This document shows, one piece after another, positions 35,496-45,595 of a DNA stretch of 64,000 bases. The number at the start of each line of letters is the position of its first letter. Position 1 is the stretch's first letter. Made by a program: the position numbers and the translations under genes. The notes below the pieces were generated by a model. It did not search any database and was not told where the DNA came from. It worked only from the letters and a program-made list of their open reading frames with translations. This stretch comes from JBASEY01 sp964404285 (GTDB taxonomy: Bacteria; CSSED10-310): contig CAYOJK010000007.1 of NCBI GenBank assembly GCA_964404285.1, positions 94,629-158,628 of the forward strand, read 5' to 3'.

Positions 35496-38195
35496 TTATG
35501 CTCCACAACACTTTTTATACTTCAATCCGCTCCCACAGGGGCATGGATCATTACGTCCAACCTTTGGTGTCGATCTGCGAACTGTGGTCACTTTTTCAGC
35601 TGATTGTCCTCTGTTCATAGTTGGGTCAGGCTGCCTTGAACCTTTCGGTGATAGAAAGCCATGTTGTTCATGCATTTTTGTTGAATCCGGTTGTAAATGT
35701 TTTGGATTTTCGGTGACGACGGGACGGTAGAAAAATAAATTTCGGACCGCTTCTACCTTAACAGAGTGAATCATTTCGTCGAAAAGCTCAAAGCCTTCAC
35801 GCTTATATTCCGTCAACGGATCTTTTTGAGCGTAACCTCTGAGACCAATACCTTCACGAAGATGATCCATGTTCAACAGATGACCCTTCCAGTTAGTATC
35901 AAATCTTTCCAGCAAAACCATTCGTTGAAACCAGTCCATTATTTCAGAACCAATTTCTTCGCGTCGTTTTAAATAAATCGAATTATATTCTTCGATCAAG
36001 TAATCCAAAAACGTCGCTTCTTCCCAGAAATCACCTTCTGGATGCTGTAATGAAGGAACCACGCTGAATTGATGACGCAACGCGCTGTCAATACCCTCCA
36101 TATCCCACATCTCTTGATGAGTTTTTGGAGGAATAAATGTTTCAAGAATTGTTTCCAAAACATCGGCTATCATTTCAAAAACCATTGACAACAAATCTGG
36201 ATTGCGAAGAATTTCCGTGCGCTGACTGTAAAGCACTTCTCTTTGCCTGTTCATGACATCATCATATTCCAACAGGTTTTTTCTCATGTGAAAATGATAT
36301 TGCTCAACTTTCTTTTGCGCATTTTCAATTGCACGACTGACCATAGGATGCGTTATTTCCTGACCCTCTTCCATTCCAAGTCGATCCATAATGGCCGCTA
36401 TTCGTTCGGGTGCGAATATTCGCATCAGATCATCTTCTAAAGATAAATAAAATCGACTCGAACCCGGGTCACCCTGTCGCCCTGAACGGCCGCGTAGCTG
36501 ATTGTCAATCCGGCGGGATTCATGTCTTTCTGTTCCCAAAATATGTAAACCACCTAATTGTATCACTTCTTCATGCTCTTTTTTTGTTTCGCGCTGCTTT
36601 ACTTCAAGTATTTCCTGATACTTTTGTTGGCCTTCCGGTGTGTTTTCGTCTAAACCCGTTTGAGCGAATTCACGTCTCGCCAAAAATTCAGCGTTACCTC
36701 CCAACAAGATATCCGTTCCACGTCCGGCCATATTCGTTGCAATCGTCACTGCACTTTTTCTTCCTGCTTGAGCGATAATATCGGCTTCTCTAGCATGCTG
36801 TTTAGCATTCAAAACATTATGAGGTATCTTTTTCTGTTTTAGCATTCGAGAAAGAATTTCAGACTTCTCAATTGCAATAGTACCAACTAGAACCGGTTGT
36901 TTATTTTGGTGTAGTTTCTGAATATCCTCAACAACACGGTTGTATTTTTCCCTTTCAGAACGCATGACAATGTCCGGTTCTTCCACACGAATCAACGGCT
37001 TGTTTGTCGGTATCCGAACAACGTCCAACTTATAAGTATTAGCAAACTCCTCCGCTTCAGTTGCCGCAGTGCCTGTCATGCCGGCCAACTTGTCATACAT
37101 CCTAAAAAAATTTTGATAGGTGATAGTGGCTAATGTCTGGTTCTCACTCTGTATAGGAACACCTTCTTTGGCCTCTACCGCCTGGTGCAAACCATCCGAC
37201 CACCTTCTGCCGGCCATCAATCTACCCGTGAATTCATCAACTATGGCTATCTGATTATCTTTTATCACATAATCAATATCTCGTTTAAATAAAGTATGTG
37301 CTCTCAAAGCTTGATTCAAATGGTGCAATTCCGACATGTTTCTTGGATCATATAGATTGTCTACACCTAGCTTTTTTTCACATTTGCCAATACCCTCTTC
37401 CGTCAGCGACACAGTTCTACTCTTTTCATCCAAAGTATAATCAATATCACGCCTCAAACCGGGAATTACCCGATCGATACGGATATAAAGATCGGTGGCA
37501 TCTTCACTCGGACCGGAAATAATCAATGGGGTACGCGCTTCGTCAATTAAAATCGAGTCCACTTCATCGACAATGGCGTAATGATGCTCTCGCTGAACGA
37601 AGGCCTTGAGATCAGTCTTCATGTTGTCTTTGAGATAGTCAAATCCAAATTCATTGTTGGTTCCATAGGTGATATCACAGCGATACGCCTTGTAATGACC
37701 CATCACATCATAATCGCTTTTAATCACGCCAACAGTTAAATCCAGATATCGGTATATATGACCCATCCACTCAGCATCACGCTCAGCTAAATAATCGTTG
37801 ACAGTGACAACATGCACACCTTTCCCAACCAGACTATTCAATACCACAGGAAGCGTGGCCACCAGTGTTTTACCTTCCCCTGTTTTCATTTCAGCGATCT
37901 TGCCTTGATGTAAAACGACTCCACCAATCAATTGAACATCAAAATGACGCATGTTAAGAGTTCGTCGACTGGCTTCCCTAACTATCGCAAAAACTTCGGG
38001 AAGAATATCATCCAGTGATAGGCCACGTGAGATGCTTTCACGAAACTCCCTTATACGTGATTGCATCTGATGTTCATTCAAACTAGATATTTGCTCTTCT
38101 AATTCATTGACCTGCCGAATTACGGGATCAATCTTCTTCAACGCACGATCATTGGCGGAAGGAAATAATTTCCAGATACTATCAAATATTGCCAT
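35496..38195 (-). CDS. secA: SecA, protein translocation ATPase
   Basis: 899 aa motor that pushes unfolded precursors through SecYEG. Seen: GEGKT Walker A at 106-110, DEVDSILIDEARTPL near 211, motif block GRGTDILLGG near 495, GRSGRQGDPG and LEDDLMRIF. The C-terminal zinc segment CPCGSGLKYKKCC (885-897) for SecB or ribosome binding is intact. A GGAGG ribosome site precedes the ATG. It heads a left-reading block of five or more genes. Confidence 0.97.
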   Translation of the reverse strand: MAIFDSIWKLFPSANDRALKKIDPVIRQVNELEEQISSLNEHQMQSRIREFRESISRGLSLDDILPEVFAIVREASRRTLNMRHFDVQLIGGVVLHQGKIAEMKTGEGKTLVATLPVVLNSLVGKGVHVVTVNDYLAERDAEWMGHIYRYLDLTVGVIKSDYDVMGHYKAYRCDITYGTNNEFGFDYLKDNMKTDLKAFVQREHHYAIVDEVDSILIDEARTPLIISGPSEDATDLYIRIDRVIPGLRRDIDYTLDEKSRTVSLTEEGIGKCEKKLGVDNLYDPRNMSELHHLNQALRAHTLFKRDIDYVIKDNQIAIVDEFTGRLMAGRRWSDGLHQAVEAKEGVPIQSENQTLATITYQNFFRMYDKLAGMTGTAATEAEEFANTYKLDVVRIPTNKPLIRVEEPDIVMRSEREKYNRVVEDIQKLHQNKQPVLVGTIAIEKSEILSRMLKQKKIPHNVLNAKQHAREADIIAQAGRKSAVTIATNMAGRGTDILLGGNAEFLARREFAQTGLDENTPEGQQKYQEILEVKQRETKKEHEEVIQLGGLHILGTERHESRRIDNQLRGRSGRQGDPGSSRFYLSLEDDLMRIFAPERIAAIMDRLGMEEGQEITHPMVSRAIENAQKKVEQYHFHMRKNLLEYDDVMNRQREVLYSQRTEILRNPDLLSMVFEMIADVLETILETFIPPKTHQEMWDMEGIDSALRHQFSVVPSLQHPEGDFWEEATFLDYLIEEYNSIYLKRREEIGSEIMDWFQRMVLLERFDTNWKGHLLNMDHLREGIGLRGYAQKDPLTEYKREGFELFDEMIHSVKVEAVRNLFFYRPVVTENPKHLQPDSTKMHEQHGFLSPKGSRQPDPTMNRGQSAEKVTTVRRSTPKVGRNDPCPCGSGLKYKKCCGA

Positions 38196-38286
38196 TTAAA
38201 CCGGTTTCCTCCAAATTGCAATCATACGGCAATTATCCATGATTCACTAATAGAATCAGATAAACCCGGAAAACACCTTTTTCTCG

Positions 38287-39207
38287 CTATTGAGAGAGAT
38301 CTTCAGGAATAAAATAGTATGGATTGACCGGTCTGCCTTCGATTCGCACTTCATAATGAAGATGTGAATGAGTTGACCGCCCTGTGGAACCAAGAACCCC
38401 GATTTGCTGACCCCTGCTGACACGATCCCCTGTATTGACGTCTTTCCTGTGAAGATGAGCATATAAGGTCGATATGCCATAACCATGGTAAATACTTATG
38501 ACATTTCCATAAGACGGACTTCTGGACACCAATGCTACAACACCATCTGCAGTTGCATACACAGGAACACGTACACTATGAGCGATATCGATTCCGGTAT
38601 GCATCTTAATCGAACCCGTAAAAGGATCTTTACGGCGACCAAATGTTGAGGAAATATAACCACCATTGATCGGTCTCAAGGTTGGAAGCGCGGATATAAA
38701 ACCACTGCGTGTATCCAGAAACCTGGCTAAAAGAATACTTTTATCGAATTCATGGCCGGTTTCAAGTTCCAATTCTTCCATTTCCGACCACATATTTTCC
38801 AGAAACTCGCTTTCATAATTCAAATACGTCCGCATCTTGACGTTCTGTTCAGCAACTTCTCGGATAGGACCACCCAATCCACTTTCCATTACCGGATCAC
38901 CACGCCCCATCTTTTGCTCAATAGTCTGATTCATTCGACGGATAGAAGAAAGATCTGTTCGAATTTTTCCCATTCTCTCAGCAAAAAAACGTAATTGAGC
39001 ATTGCGTTCATCCAGTTTCTCCTGATACTGCTGACGCTCTCCCGCTAAAGAATGATAACGACATATTCCTCTGCCAAACCAGATAAAACCAGCAAAAAAC
39101 ACAACACATAAAGCAATCGCTGTATATGCTGATAAACGGGAAACTCTGAAACGACGGTAATGTCCTGTCGTTGTCTCCCGAATTGCTATGTCCCATCCCT
39201 TACGCAT
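38287..39207 (-). CDS. M23-family (LytM/NlpD) peptidoglycan endopeptidase
   Basis: 306 aa, one N-terminal membrane anchor (about 26-45), a coiled coil (~52-160) and a C-terminal M23 domain. Zinc ligands are visible: H203 and D207 in HTGID, and H284 in SHLHYE, plus H251/H253 in YAHLH. All catalytic residues are present, so it is an active cell-wall hydrolase, not an EnvC-type activator. Start ATG 39207, or a TTG one codon earlier. Divergent from the LpoA-like gene. Confidence 0.88.
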   Translation of the reverse strand: MRKGWDIAIRETTTGHYRRFRVSRLSAYTAIALCVVFFAGFIWFGRGICRYHSLAGERQQYQEKLDERNAQLRFFAERMGKIRTDLSSIRRMNQTIEQKMGRGDPVMESGLGGPIREVAEQNVKMRTYLNYESEFLENMWSEMEELELETGHEFDKSILLARFLDTRSGFISALPTLRPINGGYISSTFGRRKDPFTGSIKMHTGIDIAHSVRVPVYATADGVVALVSRSPSYGNVISIYHGYGISTLYAHLHRKDVNTGDRVSRGQQIGVLGSTGRSTHSHLHYEVRIEGRPVNPYYFIPEDLSQ

Positions 39208-39503
39208 CAATTAAACAATTATCTCCACATTCCAGCCAAATTAAGCAACCAAAACGCGGCTTAACATATATACATAATACCAAGCCTGAGTCTTGTCAAA
39301 TATCTTTTTAAACTTTTTTTTATAATACTGCATTTTCAATTAATGATTACCACCACTACCTATTGCTGTCACAGTATTTTCACCCGCTAAATAGGCTATT
39401 CACCTCGACGAACTCAACAGCTTAAATAGCTCACGGACAAGATGTGTTGACAGCCCGATTGCCAAACCCTAAAGTGCTTCAAGACACTCAAACGGAGGTC
39501 CTT
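39208..39503. promoter_or_regulatory. Divergent control region, M23 peptidase / LpoA-like gene
   Basis: 296 bases with no gene. On the minus strand a perfect TTGACA (39299-39294) is followed after 17 bases by TATGTA (39276-39271), a likely promoter for the M23 gene. The plus strand has an AT-rich track with TATAAT at 39321-39326 but no well-spaced -35 box. Confidence 0.4.
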
Positions 39504-41609
39504 ATGCGAACAATTAATGCTCATACTAACCTTAAATATCGACTCAGCATTTTATCTCTAATTATAATCACTTTGACTGCCTGCCAAATAAAGCAAGCCC
39601 CTAAAACTCAAATCACCCAACAAACACCAAAATCACTCATAACTAGTGATTATCTTTCGCAGATTATTGCGAATGCGCCCGATTCTATCGATGCCGCTGA
39701 AGCTCACTACCGACTTGGTCTGATTAAAATAGAAGAACATCAACAGGATAAAGCCCTCGGACATTTCATAGCAGCTACCCAGAACCCTGATCATTTTCCA
39801 TGGAATATCACCTCAGAAATAGAAATCATGAGTATGAATATCTCTTCAGAGCCAACGGTCTTTGAACTGCTATCAGCGAAAAAAGCTTTATTGGAAGAAA
39901 GTGACAACATCCCGGATCATCTTGTTCATCGTGCAAATTTTCATCTTGCCAGATGGTATTTTGCCGACGAAAATTGGGAAGCTGTGATTGATACTCTGGA
40001 TGTTGTTGTTCCAAATTCACTGAATTCTGCCGAAATTATTACCTATTTCATTATGAATGGCGCCAGTGAATCACGATTAGGCCATTATCAAAATGCTTCA
40101 GACTTTTTATTTAAAGCTCTCGATACTGATTATTCAGAGCGTTATCCTGCATTGATCGAGCTGATGGACATTCTGAAACAAACAGGCAAAGAAGTGAAAG
40201 CAGTCGAATTAGCTCTGGAACACTCCTCATTATTAACTCAAGGCGCTGTTGCCGAGAAATTTATGGACATCCTGGATTGCTATTCAAATCTTGAAGATTT
40301 GAAAACTCTAATCGAACAGCAGAAACCGGGTCCAGGGTTCTTCTTTTTAAGCCTCAAATACATTGATCGTCTCGCAGAATTCGATGATCCTGTTATAACT
40401 CTTAATTGTGCTGATGAACTTGCCTATAGCTATCCAGATTATTTGGATTACATCGTACCTCTAAGACATCAGTTGAAAAATGCTATCCAAGTAAACCCAG
40501 AAAAAATAGGTCTCCTTCTACCGCTTTCCGGGCAATTGGCATCGATCGGTCACAGTATTTACCGCGGCGCTCAACTTGCCCTGTCAGATTACCAACAAAA
40601 AGGCGGACATATTCCATTTTCACTTGTTCTTCAGGATGTCGGTGACACGCCTGAGACGATAGCAGATGCTTTCAAAAAACTGGTTGAGCAAGAAAACGTT
40701 GGCGCCATCGTCGGCCCCGTGCGCAGCGCGGTTACGGAAATGCTGTTGCCCTGGTGTTCAGCCTATCGAATACCCTTGATAACCCCAGGAAGTTCTCAGG
40801 AAAATATTGTTGAGAAATCCCGTTGGGCTTTTCGCTTATATCCTTCCATTTTATACGAAATGCGGGAACTTGTTCAGTTTTCAGTGCGGGAGCTTGGTTT
40901 ATATCGTTTTGGTTGCATTTATCCGGATACTGACTATGGCCAAGAGGCCTGCCGTATTATTGAAGAGATTATTGAGTCTGAACAAGCGGTAATGGTATTC
41001 AAACGCCAGTATCCACGTGATTTGGCAACGATTGGTGCACGCATAGGATTACTATCAGACAGCTCAACAGACATCATTGTCATACCTGATGTAGCCGAGC
41101 GTGCCGCCGTTGTTGCGGGACATATTCGCTATAAAGAAGCCCTGACGCCAACAATCGTAGGAACCAGCGCTTGGGAAAGACCAGAATTATTGGATATTGC
41201 CGGCCAACATCTTGAAGGTAGTTACTTCGTTAGTTCATATCCTGAATCTATTGGCAGCAGAAAAGACATTTCAAACAGATATTATGCCAGGTTTGGAGAG
41301 CAAGCCAATGCGTTTGCATTACGTGGTTACGAAGCAGTTTTTTTGATTATGTCAGCTGTTGAAAAAGGGGTCAAATATCGATCTGAATTGCGAGCCCATT
41401 TCACGTCCGAAAAGGGGTTCATCGGTCTCGATGGACCCTCCCGTTTTTCACAGTCAGGCGAATACGAACCTCCTGTCACTGTTTTCAAAATCCATAATTC
41501 AGAGTATACCCCTTGGCGCCTAATCCCTATCCGTTTGAACCAGAGTTCTCAAACTGAAGAAAATAGCTCTCAAAATCACACTATAGGGAGTCCCAATCCA
41601 GGTCAGTAA
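39504..41609 (+). CDS. LpoA/YraM-like lipoprotein (PBP activator-like)
   Basis: 701 aa lipoprotein with lipobox LTAC (Cys27). Residues ~45-330 are TPR-like repeats, and ~335-690 form a periplasmic-binding fold (KIGLLLPLSGQLASIG, AIVGPVRSAVTEM). TPR plus type I periplasmic-binding fold is the layout of LpoA, the outer-membrane activator of PBP1A. The next gene, convergent and overlapping by 29 bases at the 3' ends, is PBP1A. An ABC-transporter binding protein is the alternative, but no permease genes are near. Start at 39504 chosen for GGAGG 5 bases upstream. Confidence 0.75.
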   Translation: MRTINAHTNLKYRLSILSLIIITLTACQIKQAPKTQITQQTPKSLITSDYLSQIIANAPDSIDAAEAHYRLGLIKIEEHQQDKALGHFIAATQNPDHFPWNITSEIEIMSMNISSEPTVFELLSAKKALLEESDNIPDHLVHRANFHLARWYFADENWEAVIDTLDVVVPNSLNSAEIITYFIMNGASESRLGHYQNASDFLFKALDTDYSERYPALIELMDILKQTGKEVKAVELALEHSSLLTQGAVAEKFMDILDCYSNLEDLKTLIEQQKPGPGFFFLSLKYIDRLAEFDDPVITLNCADELAYSYPDYLDYIVPLRHQLKNAIQVNPEKIGLLLPLSGQLASIGHSIYRGAQLALSDYQQKGGHIPFSLVLQDVGDTPETIADAFKKLVEQENVGAIVGPVRSAVTEMLLPWCSAYRIPLITPGSSQENIVEKSRWAFRLYPSILYEMRELVQFSVRELGLYRFGCIYPDTDYGQEACRIIEEIIESEQAVMVFKRQYPRDLATIGARIGLLSDSSTDIIVIPDVAERAAVVAGHIRYKEALTPTIVGTSAWERPELLDIAGQHLEGSYFVSSYPESIGSRKDISNRYYARFGEQANAFALRGYEAVFLIMSAVEKGVKYRSELRAHFTSEKGFIGLDGPSRFSQSGEYEPPVTVFKIHNSEYTPWRLIPIRLNQSSQTEENSSQNHTIGSPNPGQ

Positions 41610-43932
41610 CAGTACTTATATGCCCGCCTCCTATGCTGGGACTGCATTGATCACAGTAATCCAGAGGCGTTGTGCCTATCTGATACGCTTCTCTTACCAC
41701 TCGCTTGCAATCAGTCGAGGCTAGTTTTCCTGACTGACGGCATATCGTCGCAAACGTTATACCTTCTGGGACAGGAAAGTGATCAGGTTCATAGTCTTTC
41801 ACCACTTGCTTCATGTAATCTTTCCAGATAGGAAGTGCAGCTGAAGCTCCGGTCGCCTGCGGAAAAATCGGCTCAGACAAATCGACTCCAACCCAAACGC
41901 CTGTCAAAACATAGGGCGAAAACCCTATGAACCAAGCATCATAATAATTGTTGGTCGTCCCAGTTTTTCCGGCAAGAGGATACCCTATCTCATGCGCGGA
42001 AAACCCAGTGCCTTCACTGATAACTGCCGACAAAAGATTGGTTGTTAAAAACGCGGTTTCGGGCCGAAGCGCAGGATATAAAGCCGGATAGAATTCTTTA
42101 ATGATTTTTCTATCCTTATCAACGATTCGTTTGATCTTCAGCGGTTCAGATCGCATACCTAAATTAGCAAGAGCTCCATAAGCTTGTGTCAATTCCATCA
42201 AGGTGACTTCTGAAGATCCCAGCGCTAACGAATCTGAAGCGTAAAGTGGAGTTGATATCCCCAGTTTTCTAGCCATTTGAACAACCGCTGAAGCTCCTAA
42301 TTCACGTAACAAATGTATTGATATAATATTTCTGCTTTTTGCCAAGCCTTCACGAAGTGTAGTAGCTCCATAGAATTCTTCACCATAATTTTTAGGTTTC
42401 CAGAACTCTATATCCGCAAGCTCATCGTATTCAGGACGCCCGAATTGTCCCCTACCTTCCTTCTGAGACTCTTGAATCGAACCTCTACGAATATCCCAAG
42501 TTTTTTCGACAACAATGGGTGTATCATAAATCACATCGGACGCTGTATATCCTCTGTCAAGAGCTTCCGCATAAAGAATAGGCTTGAAGGCTGAGCCCGG
42601 CTGCCTTTTAGATTGCGTAACACGATCGTATTGGCTTCTCCAGAAACTATATCCGCCAACCCATGCAAGCGCTTCACCAGTTTGCACATCCATGCAAATC
42701 AATGCTGCGTCTGCTTCCGGTTCTTGAACAATCCAACCTGATTCTATTTTCGTATGCGATGCATCCGCATATTGCGTCACAACAAAATATACTTTGTCAC
42801 CTGGTTGAAGTTCTTTCAAATCTTTATTCTTTATCCAAATATCTTTAAATGATAACGTTACAGGCAATGATCCACATTCAAGGGTGAGCGTGTCTGCGCC
42901 AACTTCGGTAATGACTGATAAAGCTTTTTCCCCGGGGGCTGGAGGGGATACTGCCGGTTGCCCCTCTACCGGACCTTTCCAGTTCCTTCGTCTTTTTTCT
43001 ATTTCAAAAAGCCTGTCCCTGACAGCTGCCTCCGCAATACGCTGGTAGTTATAGTCTAAACTTGTTTGTATATCCCAGCCGGATCGATACAGCGCATCAT
43101 ATCCAAATTCTTCTTCCAGTTCGCGCCGGAGAATCTCAACAAAATAATGAGCCCGATATAACTTTCCTGACGACACATTTAAGCCTAGATCCATTTGTCT
43201 GGTTAGCTCGTACGCATCCTGTGAAATAAATTTCATTTCAAACATACTTTGCAATACGACATTTCGCCTTTCACGTGCGAGCTCAGGGTTTTTTAACGGT
43301 GAAAAACGGGAAGGGGCTTTTGGAAGGCCGGCAAGTAGCGCTGCTTCGTTTAGGTCAAGATCACTGGAGGATTTACTAAAGTATACTTGCGAAGCTGCTT
43401 CGATTCCATAAGCTCCACTACCAAAATATACCTGGTTTAAATAGAGCTCCAGAATTCTCTCTTTAGTCAGCTCCTCTTCAAGCCTAAAAGCTAAGATAGC
43501 CTCTTTTATTTTTCGCTCAAATTTGCGGTCATCGGTTAAAAAAAGTGTTTTTGACAACTGTTGAGTTATTGTGCTGCCACCCTGAACAACATTACCTGCT
43601 TTAAAATTTGTCCATGCTGCTCGTAAAATACCCAGACTGTCAACTCCACCATGACCATAGAAGTTACGATCTTCCGTCGCTATTATCGCATCGATTACAG
43701 TTGAGGATATTTCCGATAGCGAAACAGGTATTCGATTTTCCTGTGAAAACTCGGCTAATAGAATACCATGCTTGTCATAGACGTGTGCTACTGTTGCCGG
43801 ACGATAGTGGATCGCCGCATCCAGCTCGGGCAACTGCGATGAATAAAACATGTATATCGCCAATAATGCTCCTATTGGAAATCCGGTTAAAACAGCAAAG
43901 AGAATACTCAAAATTATTTTTAAAAATTTCAT
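41581..43932 (-). CDS. mrcA: Penicillin-binding protein 1A (bifunctional)
   Basis: 783 aa class A PBP. N-terminal membrane anchor (about 8-28). Glycosyltransferase domain with catalytic Glu87 in TEDRNF, and QGGSTITQQLSK (117-128). Transpeptidase domain with S447-x-x-K450 in PGSAFKP, SRN near residue 535, and KTGTT near 652. It polymerises and crosslinks glycan strands at the inner membrane. An OB-like insertion lies between the two domains. Right after the rsmE gene in the left-reading block. Confidence 0.93.
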   Translation of the reverse strand: MKFLKIILSILFAVLTGFPIGALLAIYMFYSSQLPELDAAIHYRPATVAHVYDKHGILLAEFSQENRIPVSLSEISSTVIDAIIATEDRNFYGHGGVDSLGILRAAWTNFKAGNVVQGGSTITQQLSKTLFLTDDRKFERKIKEAILAFRLEEELTKERILELYLNQVYFGSGAYGIEAASQVYFSKSSSDLDLNEAALLAGLPKAPSRFSPLKNPELARERRNVVLQSMFEMKFISQDAYELTRQMDLGLNVSSGKLYRAHYFVEILRRELEEEFGYDALYRSGWDIQTSLDYNYQRIAEAAVRDRLFEIEKRRRNWKGPVEGQPAVSPPAPGEKALSVITEVGADTLTLECGSLPVTLSFKDIWIKNKDLKELQPGDKVYFVVTQYADASHTKIESGWIVQEPEADAALICMDVQTGEALAWVGGYSFWRSQYDRVTQSKRQPGSAFKPILYAEALDRGYTASDVIYDTPIVVEKTWDIRRGSIQESQKEGRGQFGRPEYDELADIEFWKPKNYGEEFYGATTLREGLAKSRNIISIHLLRELGASAVVQMARKLGISTPLYASDSLALGSSEVTLMELTQAYGALANLGMRSEPLKIKRIVDKDRKIIKEFYPALYPALRPETAFLTTNLLSAVISEGTGFSAHEIGYPLAGKTGTTNNYYDAWFIGFSPYVLTGVWVGVDLSEPIFPQATGASAALPIWKDYMKQVVKDYEPDHFPVPEGITFATICRQSGKLASTDCKRVVREAYQIGTTPLDYCDQCSPSIGGGHISTVTDLDWDSL

Positions 43933-43933
43933 G

Positions 43934-44719
43934 TTATTTTATCCGGCGTTCATTATAAAAGGGTAGCCAATCCTCAAAACAAATTTTAAGCGCCGTCAAC
44001 CCGGCTATTGCAGCCACTGGTGAGGTCAGGGTTGATGAGCCCAAGCTCATAAAAGTCACTCCTCTCTTTTCCAGGACAGAAATATCCAACGGACTCCATC
44101 CTCCTTCAGGGCCGACAATCCAGGCAAAACCGTCCGACGGCGCCTGCAGTGGTGGCTGAGCCTTCTCCATCATTCCTAAATCAGGTTCCCAGCCAACAAA
44201 CGCTGGAACAGAATCCTGCAGATCGTCAAAAAATTCCTCTAACTTCATAGGCCCCGCGATTTTAGGAAGCCATAATTGGCCACTTTGTTTGCAGGCTCCG
44301 ACCATAATTTTATACCGACGCTCCATAAATTTATTTTTATTCCCGGATTGCCTATATCCCGTATATTGAGAAATTAAGACATAAATTTCCGCGACTCCGA
44401 TTTCTACTGCACTTCGAATAATCAGGGCATCTGTATCCCGATTTTCAGTTGCAACAAAACCAAGAATACAAGTTTTTGTCAGCTTATCAAGATAGCGTGC
44501 CGATAAGACATTGACGGAGGCATTTTGTCCACTTTTAAACTCCAAAAGGCCCTCAATTTCCAATCCTTTTCCATTCAATACCCGAACGTGTTCACCATTT
44601 CTCAAACGGAGTACATTTTTGGCATGGTGCGATTCCGTCGAATCCAGTTTAATCACTGTATCTCCCGGAACCATCCCAGAATTAAAAAACCGATAAATTT
44701 TATTTGGTCTTTTGTGCAA
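43934..44719 (-). CDS. rsmE: RsmE, 16S rRNA m3U1498 methyltransferase
   Basis: 261 aa SPOUT-class methyltransferase acting on 16S rRNA U1498. Seen: an N-terminal PUA-like part (RFFNSGMVPGDTVIKLDSTE, HHAKNVLRLRNGEHV) and the knot WIVGPEGGWSPLD near 188-200. Start TTG at 44719, with GGAGAG 6 bases upstream, gives the family N-terminus; the gene overlaps the end of prmA by 20 bases, indicating coupling. Confidence 0.9.
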   Translation of the reverse strand: MHKRPNKIYRFFNSGMVPGDTVIKLDSTESHHAKNVLRLRNGEHVRVLNGKGLEIEGLLEFKSGQNASVNVLSARYLDKLTKTCILGFVATENRDTDALIIRSAVEIGVAEIYVLISQYTGYRQSGNKNKFMERRYKIMVGACKQSGQLWLPKIAGPMKLEEFFDDLQDSVPAFVGWEPDLGMMEKAQPPLQAPSDGFAWIVGPEGGWSPLDISVLEKRGVTFMSLGSSTLTSPVAAIAGLTALKICFEDWLPFYNERRIK

Positions 44720-45587
44720 ACAGAGCTCTCCATTCACCCTGTTCAAAAACACGCATTGCTGGTGAAAATTTCGATTCGATCAGGTATTTTTTCATCTCAC
44801 TAAGAGATTCCGATGTAAAACCCGACAGAATCGCAACCCCATTTTCTCTGACCAAGCGATCGGGCAGGCCAGGTTGATGTTCAAAAAATTCCGCATGAAC
44901 ATTGCCGATAAAACAATCGAAAACTCCAGTAAATGTTTCGATTTTTCCTGAGATTATCCGACAAACAGGCGCAACACCGTTTAATGCAGCATTTTCAGCG
45001 GCTTCATAGGCTGCTTCGTCCTCATGGTCTATACCGGTTACCGAACGAGCGCCCAATTTAGCAGCAGCAATACACAATATACCTGAACCGCACCCGGCAT
45101 CCAGGACATCTAACTCTGAAAAATCAAGCTCTTCCATGCATTTAAGACACAGTGCAGTCGATTCGTGATACCCTGTGCCAAATGCCTGACCCGGGCGAAT
45201 GCGTATGGGTATCCTCCCCTCAGCTTCAACGGTTTCCCACGATGGTAAAACCATGAATCGATTTCCCACCGGTATCGGTTTGAAAAATCTGTGCCAAGCA
45301 CTTCTCCAACCTGGGTCTTGAACAACACCCGAAACCAATTGGATGGTATCCGTATATATTTTTGCATATTTCAAGATTTGTTTTTCCGCTTTCTGACAAA
45401 AACTAATATCTTGAAAATAGACACGGTGCCAACCGATATCCGGGCAATCTTCTTGGTTTCCACAAGAGTTTGATTCCCAACAAATATTCAAATAAATTTC
45501 AGGATCAATTATTCCAGGCTTTAAATCCAGATAGTACCACGCACGCTTAAATTGGTTATGATTTGATTGCAAATAACCACCCGACAA
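44700..45587 (-). CDS. prmA: PrmA, ribosomal protein L11 methyltransferase
   Basis: 295 aa SAM-dependent enzyme that methylates ribosomal protein L11. Seen: IRPGQAFGTGYHESTALCL near 133-151, the SAM loop DAGCGSGILCIAAAKLGA near 161-178, and GNVHAEF near 225. The start is uncertain: TTG at 45587 or TTG at 45572; neither ribosome site is strong. It lies 8 bases after dnaK. Confidence 0.88.
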   Translation of the reverse strand: MSGGYLQSNHNQFKRAWYYLDLKPGIIDPEIYLNICWESNSCGNQEDCPDIGWHRVYFQDISFCQKAEKQILKYAKIYTDTIQLVSGVVQDPGWRSAWHRFFKPIPVGNRFMVLPSWETVEAEGRIPIRIRPGQAFGTGYHESTALCLKCMEELDFSELDVLDAGCGSGILCIAAAKLGARSVTGIDHEDEAAYEAAENAALNGVAPVCRIISGKIETFTGVFDCFIGNVHAEFFEHQPGLPDRLVRENGVAILSGFTSESLSEMKKYLIESKFSPAMRVFEQGEWRALFAQKTK

Positions 45588-45595
45588 AAATGGAT

